Shown here piece after piece: positions 1 through 7,086 of a stretch of 8,572 nt of DNA. Below the pieces are notes generated by a model. The model did not search any database. It saw nothing but the letters and a program-made list of their open reading frames with translations, and had not been told where the DNA came from. The stretch's first letter is position 1; the number at the start of each line of letters is the position of its first letter. The position numbers and the translations under genes were made by a program. Source of the DNA: Deinococcus sp. (GTDB taxonomy: Bacteria; Deinococcota; Deinococci; Deinococcales; Deinococcaceae); the NCBI GenBank assembly GCA_025351205.1, contig JANXWI010000168.1:1-8572 (forward strand). Reading direction: 5' to 3'.

Positions 1-698
<698 letters not shown>

Positions 699-730
699 GA
701 TGACTTCCTCCGTAGATCCCTGTTAAGGGG

Positions 731-757
731 TTCCGCCACCCGGAAGGTGCTGCGGAA
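731..757 (-). promoter_or_regulatory. Bulged hairpin in the tuf leader
   Basis: On the minus strand the RNA would read TTCCGC, a 2-nt bulge, CACC, a 5-nt loop, GGTG, GCGGAA: ten base pairs interrupted by one bulge. It ends 32 nt before the tuf ATG and about 19 nt before its Shine-Dalgarno. There is no following T-run, so it is not a classic terminator. It could be a processing site, an mRNA-stability element or a translation control element. The pairing is seen directly; the role is inference. Confidence 0.5.
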
Positions 758-853
758 ATAATGCCCGACTCGCCTGAGAATGCTAGCCCATACAACGTGA
801 GCCTGTCTGCCCTGAAGCCTGGTCCAGCCTTCATAGGCGGCACACAGCAACAT

Positions 854-873
854 GGCCCGCACATGGGCGGGCC
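854..873 (-). promoter_or_regulatory. Perfect GC-rich hairpin between tRNA-Thr(GGT) and tuf
   Basis: GGCCCGC and GCGGGCC form a perfect 7-bp stem around a 6-nt loop, 13 nt beyond the CCA end of tRNA-Thr(GGT). The downstream bases on the minus strand hold only scattered T residues, so an intrinsic terminator is unlikely or weak. A partial attenuator that sets the tRNA:tuf ratio, or a processing/stability hairpin for the liberated tuf mRNA, are the options. The stem is certain; the function is not. Confidence 0.5.
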
Positions 874-886
874 GGATCGCGGACGT

Positions 887-961
<75 letters not shown>

Positions 962-990
962 GCGAAAATTGCCGAAAAATTACAGGGATT

Positions 991-1066
<76 letters not shown>

Positions 1067-1068
1067 AG

Positions 1069-1154
<86 letters not shown>

Positions 1155-1223
1155 GTCCTACCTCGTGGCCCGGAGACATCCCCGGGTTCACTCACTCTGC
1201 GGGCGTGGCGACCTGTAGAGCGT

Positions 1224-1300
<77 letters not shown>

Positions 1301-1323
1301 GACCGCTGTGAGATCGGGGCGTC

Positions 1324-1366
1324 GGAAACCGCTTCCTGAGCGCGGAGGGGCCAGTGCGCGGTTTCC
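1324..1366 (-). promoter_or_regulatory. Nine-bp stem-loop in the tRNA-tuf operon leader
   Basis: GGAAACCGC (1324-1332) and GCGGTTTCC (1358-1366) are perfect inverted copies, 25 nt apart. The structure sits entirely in the untranslated leader between the promoter and tRNA-Thr(TGT), roughly 20-60 nt after the expected transcription start. There is no T-run after it. Leader stems before stable-RNA genes can serve in processing or in antitermination; which applies here is not known. Confidence 0.5.
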
Positions 1367-1391
1367 CGGCCTTGGTCACTTCCGAAGAAGG

Positions 1392-1420
1392 ATAGTATCA
1401 CCCGTCTCAAAAGGTGTCAA
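1392..1420 (-). promoter_or_regulatory. Sigma-70-type promoter of the tRNA-tuf operon
   Basis: On the minus strand a perfect -35 box TTGACA (1415-1420) is followed after an ideal 17-bp spacer by -10 box TACTAT (1392-1397; matches TATAAT at four of six positions). Transcription should start near 1385, about 85 nt before tRNA-Thr(TGT). It is the only good promoter found before the operon and lies in the 227-bp gap after the dynamin-like gene, so the tRNA operon need not depend on read-through. Confidence 0.85.
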
Positions 1421-1427
1421 GCACACC
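1413..1427. promoter_or_regulatory. Inverted repeat across the -35 box (possible operator)
   Basis: GGTGT-CAAGC-ACACC is a perfect 5-bp inverted repeat with a 5-bp centre that contains most of the -35 box of the tRNA-tuf promoter. Such placement fits a repressor or modulator site, but arms of 5 bp can arise by chance. Confidence 0.25.
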
Positions 1428-1459
1428 AAAAAGCACCAGAGAACGGTTCAGCAGTTCAG

Positions 1460-1501
1460 GTCAGGCGCGTCAGGTCAGGCGCACCGAGTCAGGCACACCG
1501 G
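1460..1501. repeat. 14-bp tandem repeat, three copies
   Basis: Three adjacent 14-bp units, GTCAGGCGCGTCAG, GTCAGGCGCACCGA and GTCAGGCACACCGG, share the head GTCAGGC. The array lies between the stop codon of the dynamin-like gene (1527) and the tRNA-tuf -35 box (1420). No hairpin or T-run makes it a terminator. It may be a slippage product or a protein-binding array upstream of the promoter. Confidence 0.7.
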
Positions 1502-1526
1502 CTCTACACCTGCACGTGACCAGACC

Positions 1527-3254
1527 TCAAACGGCACTCACTTCTTTTTGCAGGCCTTCGAGTTGATCGCGCAATGCACCGGCCTGTGTCTGTGCTGCCT
1601 GGAGCCGCTGCTGTTCGCCCTCGATAAAACGGGTGAACGGACTCATGGCGTCCTGTAGCCGCGCGTCGGCCCGCTCCTGTTCACGCCCGTACTCGCGCCG
1701 CACGATGGCCTCCAGCGATTCGCGCAGCTCGGTCACCTTGAGTCGCAGCTGCCGCAGCGCTTTCAGGCGGCGGGCGGGCAGGATCAGCAGGCCCAGGCTG
1801 CCGACTGCCAGGCCGCTGAAGATGAAGGTGAAGTCGGCGGCCAGCGTTCCGGCCAGCACCGCCCCGATCACCCCGATGCCCACGCCGCCCGCGCCCAGGC
1901 CGACCACGCCCTTCATGGCCTCCTCGGTGTCGGCAGCCAGCTGGTGGGTCAGCTGCGCCTCGGTCACCTCGGCGATGTGGCGGCTGGCACTGCCCGCGAT
2001 GCCCTCGATCAGGGCGTGGCGGTCATAGGAAAAGCGCGTGCGGGCGATCTCGCCGGGCGGCTGGCGGCGGATCAGAAAGGCCTGCACGTCTTCCCAGAAG
2101 TGCAGGTTGGCCTCCACGAAGCGGTCGATCATGGTGGCAAACTGCCGCTCGATGGCCGCTGGAAGGTCGGAAATGGCCTGTTCACGGAACTGGGTCTCCA
2201 GTGTGCGCGCGTTGAACAGGGTGCGGAAATTGCCCAGCCGCAGCGAGGCGTCGATGAACCTGTCGGCCCGCGCCTCGAACTCGGAGAGCAGGCGTCCCAG
2301 GCGGTTCAGCTGCCCGTCGAGTTCGCCCTGCATGGTCTCCTGGTGGCGCGTGCGCTGGGCCTCCAGGCTGGCCAGGGTGTCCAGGTCGGCCTTGAGCGTG
2401 TCGCGCGCCGCTGCCGAGCGCCGCTCCTCGCCGCCCAGAATCTCGGCGGCGGCGTTGAGCGGGCTGCCCAGCTTCAGGCGGGTGCGTTCGCGTTCGCCCA
2501 GCCTCGCCTGGAGGGCGTCCCGCAGCGCCCGGAAGCCCTCGTCTCCCCCAGTGGCGGCGGCCCGCTGCTCCCGGCGTGCCGACACCAGGTACACCGGCGG
2601 CGTCAGGTTCAGCTCGCGCCGCGCCCCCGCCTCGACAAAGGCGCGCACCTCTTCGCGCTGCCCTTGCGTTTCGAGCAGGTCGGCCTTGTTGACCACCATG
2701 ATGACGGTGCGGCCCCAGCGCGCGGCCAGCGCCAGAAACTGCCGCTCCGACTCGGTAAACGGGCGGTCGGCGCTGGTCAGAAACAGCAGCAGGTCGGCGC
2801 GGGGCAGAAAGCCTTCGGTGAGGACCTGATGCTGCTGCACGATGGCGTTGGTGCCGGGCGTATCGACCAGGGCCACGCCGTCGAGCGCCGGTATGGGAAC
2901 TTTCAGCCGCACCACGAAAGGGTCGCCGGTGGCCTCCGGCTCCGCCGCCTTGCCGTCTACCGCTTCGCCGTGAACGAGCACGTAGATGCGGTCTGTGGTG
3001 GGCGTCACGCCCTCGGGCAGCACCGCCTCGCCCAGCAGCGCGTTGACGAAGCTCGACTTGCCCGCGTTGAATTCTCCGACCACCACCAGCAGGAAGCTCT
3101 CGTCAAGGTTCTGCATCGCCTGTCGCGCCTGCATCGCGGCCTCCGGGGGCGCGCCCTGAACCACCAGAAACGCCTGAAGGTCGGCCAGCAGGCTGCGTTC
3201 GCGGGTCAGCAGCGACTGGACCTGTGGGGTTACGAGCATGGAAGTTACGGGCAT
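1527..3254 (-). CDS. Dynamin-like GTPase with central membrane hairpin (mitofusin/BDLP-type layout)
   Basis: A large membrane-associated GTPase of the bacterial dynamin superfamily, 575 residues from the chosen ATG. Visible GTPase motifs: G1 GEFNAGKSS (about 60-68), G2 Thr in TPTTD (about 84-88), G3 DTPG (131-134), G4 NKAD (189-192). A long charged helical region follows (about 265-430), then a Gly/Ala-rich hydrophobic pair of segments (about 449-493) that could insert in the membrane, then a C-terminal helical stretch rich in Glu, Gln and Arg to the end. This order resembles cyanobacterial BDLP and mitofusins, which remodel or fuse membranes in a GTP-dependent way. Start choice: ATG 3254 has a weak CAGG-type ribosome site; ATG 3239 has none, and an upstream start at 3317 would run into the 17-bp repeats. 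It is divergent from the small gene at 3617. Family is secure from the motifs; a division or envelope-repair role is inference. Confidence 0.88.
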   Translation of the reverse strand: MPVTSMLVTPQVQSLLTRERSLLADLQAFLVVQGAPPEAAMQARQAMQNLDESFLLVVVGEFNAGKSSFVNALLGEAVLPEGVTPTTDRIYVLVHGEAVDGKAAEPEATGDPFVVRLKVPIPALDGVALVDTPGTNAIVQQHQVLTEGFLPRADLLLFLTSADRPFTESERQFLALAARWGRTVIMVVNKADLLETQGQREEVRAFVEAGARRELNLTPPVYLVSARREQRAAATGGDEGFRALRDALQARLGERERTRLKLGSPLNAAAEILGGEERRSAAARDTLKADLDTLASLEAQRTRHQETMQGELDGQLNRLGRLLSEFEARADRFIDASLRLGNFRTLFNARTLETQFREQAISDLPAAIERQFATMIDRFVEANLHFWEDVQAFLIRRQPPGEIARTRFSYDRHALIEGIAGSASRHIAEVTEAQLTHQLAADTEEAMKGVVGLGAGGVGIGVIGAVLAGTLAADFTFIFSGLAVGSLGLLILPARRLKALRQLRLKVTELRESLEAIVRREYGREQERADARLQDAMSPFTRFIEGEQQRLQAAQTQAGALRDQLEGLQKEVSAV

Positions 3255-3281
3255 GGAACCTGCCGGGGAGCGAACATGGAC

Positions 3282-3332
3282 GCAGTCTACAGACCGGCGC
3301 AGTCTACAGACCAGCACAGTCCATAGACCAGC
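3282..3332. repeat. 17-bp tandem repeat, three copies, before the dynamin-like gene
   Basis: Units GCAGTCTACAGACCGGC (3282-3298), GCAGTCTACAGACCAGC (3299-3315) and ACAGTCCATAGACCAGC (3316-3332) abut exactly. Units 1 and 2 differ at one base. Each of these two contains the inverted arms GTCT-AC-AGAC, and on the minus strand each contains TAGACT, a TANNNT-type -10 hexamer. The array ends 27 bp before the chosen ATG (3254), where a promoter or operator would be expected. Confidence 0.85.
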
Positions 3333-3561
3333 CGCCGCGTTGGAGCTTAGCCCGGCCTTAAAGTAAAGCCACGCCGGCCAGCACAGCGTCAGTTGTTCAG
3401 TGGGCGCGTCCGGCCAGACGTCCTGAGACGCTCAGCCCGCTTCCCCCTCACCGTCTCTGCGAGCTGTACCAGTCCCACAAAAGTGGAGGGGAATTAAACC
3501 TTCGTTCGATCAGTTGATGGTGTGCTGGCCGGAACGAAACCACGACCTGCGTGAGTATAAT

Positions 3562-3606
3562 CGGATTCCGTACACGCGGATTTTGCACGGGCAGATTCTG
3601 TACAAT
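3562..3606. repeat. Degenerate 15-bp tandem repeat, three copies, before the small gene
   Basis: Units CGGATTCCGTACACG (3562-3576), CGGATTTTGCACGGG (3577-3591) and CAGATTCTGTACAAT (3592-3606) share the frame C-R-G-A-T-T with TGTAC-like tails. The third unit ends in TACAAT, which serves as a candidate -10 box for the gene at 3617. The array ends 10 bp before that gene's ATG. Confidence 0.65.
3601..3606 (+). promoter_or_regulatory. Candidate -10 box for a near-leaderless transcript
   Basis: TACAAT (five of six matches to TATAAT) lies 10 bp before ATG 3617, so the mRNA would begin 0-5 nt before the start codon. No Shine-Dalgarno is present, which fits. Leaderless mRNAs driven by TANNNT elements are known to be common in Deinococcus. 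No good -35 was found at 16-18 bp. Confidence 0.45.
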
Positions 3607-3616
3607 CGGCGTCCCT

Positions 3617-3955
3617 ATGATCCCACCCCCGGCACCGGACGGCATCCGCTTTGCGCTCGAAGGCATCGACGAGATCACCTTTGCCAGGGTGCTGCGTGAC
3701 CTGATGAAAGACCCGGCCTTCGCCCGCCCGCTCCAGGTACAGGCCGAGCCGCCCCGGCCCCAACGCTCCCGTCTTCAGCCGTCTGAGCATGTGACCGGAG
3801 CCGCCCCGGGCAGAGCAGCACTGACCAGAGCAGCACTGACGCTGGTGTTCGGCCCGGAGGACCGGCAGGCGGCCCTGAGCGCCATGCAGCGCCTGAAGAC
3901 CATCCTGCTGCGCTACGGCGTGCAGATCGACAGCGTCTGGACGCCGGAAGAGTGA
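3617..3955 (+). CDS. Hypothetical protein, 112 residues, family not recognised
   Basis: I do not recognise this protein. That it is a real gene is suggested by codon third positions that are almost all G or C, as in its neighbours. The sequence has a proline-rich N-terminus (MIPPPAPDG), a likely helix (about 15-36), a low-complexity linker rich in Pro, Arg, Gln and Ala (about 42-75) that includes a duplicated RAALT-RAALT (66-75), and a C-terminal part LTLVFGPEDRQ (75-85) followed by a probable helix and a short strand (YGVQIDSVW) that could form a small alpha/beta fold. No signal peptide, membrane segment or catalytic motif is seen. ATG 3617 is preferred because TACAAT lies 10 bp upstream; a GTG at 3551 in the same frame would translate the 15-bp repeats. 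It is divergent from the dynamin-like gene and convergent with ftsA, so it appears monocistronic. Confidence 0.65.
   Translation: MIPPPAPDGIRFALEGIDEITFARVLRDLMKDPAFARPLQVQAEPPRPQRSRLQPSEHVTGAAPGRAALTRAALTLVFGPEDRQAALSAMQRLKTILLRYGVQIDSVWTPEE
3811..3840 (+). repeat. Perfect in-frame 15-bp duplication
   Basis: CAGAGCAGCACTGAC occurs twice head to tail with no mismatch. It lies inside the linker of the small hypothetical protein and adds one RAALT pentapeptide. Because the unit is a multiple of three, gain or loss of a copy would leave the frame open. Confidence 0.9.
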
Positions 3956-4088
3956 CCGGGGTTCAGACGGCCTCGGTACTCAATCGGAGAAACATTGAGA
4001 AAGTGTAATGTCTACAGAAAGCACATCTGCTGGTTCAAAAAGCTTATGGATTTCGTTGTCGGACAGAGCAATCTGATTCTTTCTGATT
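3956..4088. other. AT-rich convergent gap where ftsZ would be expected
   Basis: This 133-bp gap between the stop codons of the small gene (plus) and ftsA (minus) is visibly richer in A and T than the rest of the window, especially from about 3978. It holds two weak inverted repeats: CTCAAT/ATTGAG (3979-3999) and ATCTGA/TCAGAT (4071-4094, overlapping the ftsA stop). Neither is GC-rich or followed by a T-run, so no terminator is called. The 9-mer GTCTACAGA at 4010-4018 matches the core of the 17-bp repeat at 3282-3332. No gene is seen. Confidence 0.6.
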
Positions 4089-5453
4089 TCAGATCCAGTC
4101 TTTGAAAAAGTTCTTGACCTTGTCGACCAGTGTCTTCTCGTCGCCCGTCTTGGGAGGTTTGCCGGCCTTGTTGGGTGTCAATCCCAGGTCGTCGTCCACC
4201 TGGGGCGGGACGAGTTCCCCCGACTGATCGGTGGCCGGCCTGGAAGACAGGCCCGCACCACTGCCGCTGGTCACCATCACCGGCTGTAAGGCCACGCCCA
4301 CCGGCCCGGCCTGCTGCTCGGCGGCGTACAGCACCAGACCCACGGCGGCGGCGTGAACCGGCCCGGCCACGATGTCGGTCAGGCCACCAAAACCGCGTGG
4401 GCGGCCCACCCGCACCGGCAGCCGGAAGCGCTCGCGGGCCAGCTCGGAGACGCCCCGCAACAGAGCGCCGCCGCCCGTGAGCACCACCCCGCTGGCGATC
4501 AGCTCGACCGGCCCCAGCGCCGCGTCGATCTCGTCGCGCACCATGCCGTAGATCTCGGCGATGCGCGGCTTGATGATCCGGCTCAGGTCAAAGGCGCTGA
4601 TGGCGTGCGTGGACCCCGAAGCGCTGGTGATCTCCAGCATCAGGTCGGGGTCGGCCAGCTCCGGCAGGGCCGCGCCGTACTTGCGCTTGACGTTCTCGGC
4701 CTCTTCCATCGGGATCTTGAGAATCTGCGCCAGGTCGGTGGTCACGTGGTCGCCGCCAATCGGAATACAGGCCGAGTGGCTGAGGTTGCCGCGCTTGAAC
4801 ACGCCTACGTCGGTGGTGCCACCGCCCATGTCGATCACCACCACCGTCTGGTCGCGCTCGGCGGCGTCCAGGACCGCCGTGCCGGACGCCAGCGACTCCA
4901 GCACCAGGCCGCGCACATTGAGTCCCGCCTCCTGCACGCAGCGGCGCAGGTTGGCGAGCGGCCCGGCGCTGCCCGCCACGATGTGTACGTCCACTTCCAG
5001 CCGGATGCCGTGCATGCCCACCGGACTCTTGATGCCCTCCTGGCCGTCCACGACGTATTCCTGGGGAATGGCGTGAATGACTTCCAGGTTGGGGTCCAGC
5101 GGCACCGCGCGGGCATTCTCGATTGAGCGCTCCACGTCGGCCACCGTAATTTCCTGGCTGCGCCGGATGGCCGCCAGCCCGTGACTGGTGAGCGCGCGGG
5201 TGTGGTTGCCCGCCACGCTCACGTAGGCCTGGGCGACCTTGACGCCCGACACCCGCTCGGCAGCCGCCACCGAGGTGCGAATGGCCGCCGTGGTGCGCTC
5301 CAGGTTGACCACCGCGCCGCGCTTGATGCCCTCGCTGGGCACGGTCCCCTCGCCGATTATGTCCACGCTGCCGTCCGCAGCGATTTCGCCTATCACGGTG
5401 GTGATTTTTGTGGTGCCGATGTCCAGACCGACAATAATCAGGTTGTCCTTCAT
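4089..5453 (-). CDS. ftsA: Cell division protein FtsA
   Basis: FtsA is the actin-like ATPase that anchors FtsZ to the inner membrane and recruits later division proteins. At 454 residues it is slightly longer than typical (about 420-440). Visible motifs are phosphate-1 GLDIGTTK (9-16), phosphate-2 VIDMGGGTTDVG (206-217), and the adenosine motif VVLTGGGALLRG (323-334). The FtsA-specific 1C subdomain lies in about 85-165. After residue 380 comes a Gly/Pro/Ser-rich, probably disordered linker, ending in VDKVKNFFKDWI (443-454), a typical amphipathic membrane-targeting helix. The ATG overlaps the ftsQ stop as ATGA, implying translational coupling. In many bacteria ftsZ follows immediately; here it does not. 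Identification is very secure. Confidence 0.97.
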   Translation of the reverse strand: MKDNLIIVGLDIGTTKITTVIGEIAADGSVDIIGEGTVPSEGIKRGAVVNLERTTAAIRTSVAAAERVSGVKVAQAYVSVAGNHTRALTSHGLAAIRRSQEITVADVERSIENARAVPLDPNLEVIHAIPQEYVVDGQEGIKSPVGMHGIRLEVDVHIVAGSAGPLANLRRCVQEAGLNVRGLVLESLASGTAVLDAAERDQTVVVIDMGGGTTDVGVFKRGNLSHSACIPIGGDHVTTDLAQILKIPMEEAENVKRKYGAALPELADPDLMLEITSASGSTHAISAFDLSRIIKPRIAEIYGMVRDEIDAALGPVELIASGVVLTGGGALLRGVSELARERFRLPVRVGRPRGFGGLTDIVAGPVHAAAVGLVLYAAEQQAGPVGVALQPVMVTSGSGAGLSSRPATDQSGELVPPQVDDDLGLTPNKAGKPPKTGDEKTLVDKVKNFFKDWI

Positions 5454-6123
5454 TGCTGGACGCTCACCCCCCAGGGATAGATATTGATTCGCTTTCCAGC
5501 AAACATCTTGACACTGCCCGAATACTTAAGCAAGGAATCCAGAGTTCCACTCCAGACACTGCCCTGCGCCGTCTGAACGACCACGCCTGACGGCGTATAC
5601 CGTACCGATTCCACAGTGTAGCGTCCAAACGCCTGTGCGGCACGGCGCGCCAGCATCAGGCGGTCCGGTCCCCAGCCGACGAGCAGCGGTCCGGTGAGCG
5701 CGGCCCCGGGCAGAACCGTGCCGTCTAGGGCGATGGAGACCACCCCGCCAGCGGGCTGCTGCCAGCGGGCCACCGGAACGCGCTCGGTGATGTTCAGCTC
5801 CACGCGCCCCGGAAAGTGCCTCACGATCTGTGCCGAGGCCACCCAGGGCGAGGCTCGCAGCCCCGCCGCCCGCCAGCCGCCGTAGTACAGCCAGCCGCCC
5901 GGCCTCTGGACTCCGTAGAAGGGCGGCGTCAACCCGGCCAGCCCCAGGGCCTGCGCGGCGCTCAGGTGCCGGTTGCCCGTGACCGTGACGCTGCGGATGG
6001 GCAGCACGAACCACAGGCCCGCCAGCACGGCCAGAGCAGACGACAACGCCAGTAGACTCCACCACACGCGCGCACCCGGACGCCTGGAACGTTCCGGCGC
6101 GGCCAGCACGTCTGCGTCCGCCA

Positions 6124-6124
<1 letters not shown>
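5450..6124 (-). CDS. ftsQ: Cell division protein FtsQ (DivIB-type, POTRA domain)
   Basis: FtsQ is a bitopic inner-membrane division protein that links early cytoplasmic and late periplasmic divisome parts, with FtsB and FtsL as usual partners. The 224-residue product has a short charged N-terminal tail (SRRPGAR), one membrane segment (about 21-43, VWWSLLALSSALAVLAGLWF), then a POTRA domain beginning IRSVTVTGNRHLS (about 44-56) and the family motif ITERVPVARW (about 113-122), followed by the FtsQ beta domain. It is a little shorter than E. coli FtsQ. The ATG at 6124 shares one base with the murB stop (TGATG). A GTG three codons upstream (6133) is an alternative. Its last 3 bases plus one overlap the ftsA start. 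Residues near the C-terminus are encoded by less GC-rich DNA (about 5480-5535). Position between murB and ftsA supports the call. Confidence 0.93.

Positions 6125-7086
<962 letters not shown>

Larger units (their letters stand above)
3255..3616. other. Repeat-rich divergent intergenic region (362 bp)
   Basis: This spacer separates the dynamin-like gene (minus) from the small hypothetical gene (plus). It holds two unrelated tandem arrays (3282-3332 and 3562-3606), one beside each start. A perfect TATAAT (3556-3561, plus) has no -35 partner at 16-18 bp. Between the arrays (3333-3561) I see only a short CCAC-AAAA-GTGG hairpin near 3475 and no gene on either strand with good codon bias. It probably holds the promoters of both flanking genes. 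Confidence 0.6.

Noticed and set aside
735..800. Separate tuf promoter (TTGTAT with CATTAT or TAGCAT)
   Set aside because: Spacings are wrong (26 bp) or the -35 is absent.
854..873. Intrinsic terminator between the tRNAs and tuf
   Set aside because: The hairpin is strong but no T-run follows on the minus strand, so it is listed as a leader hairpin only.
1944..3326. Long open frame on the plus strand (460 codons) opposite the dynamin-like gene
   Set aside because: It mirrors a gene with clear GTPase motifs; its translation is low-complexity with no motif, as expected of the antisense frame of high-GC coding DNA.
3556..3561. Perfect TATAAT on the plus strand as a main promoter of the small gene
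   Set aside because: There is no -35 at 16-18 bp and no TGn extension; TACAAT at 3601 is better placed, though this one cannot be fully excluded.
3494..3790. Minus-strand open frame (98 codons) overlapping the start of the 112-residue gene
   Set aside because: Repetitive product created by the 15-bp repeats, and codon bias favours the plus-strand gene.
3979..4094. Bidirectional terminator in the convergent gap
   Set aside because: Only 6-bp AT-rich inverted repeats without T-runs were found.
4353..5126. Plus-strand open frame (257 codons) opposite ftsA
   Set aside because: Antisense shadow of ftsA; no motif and no start signal.
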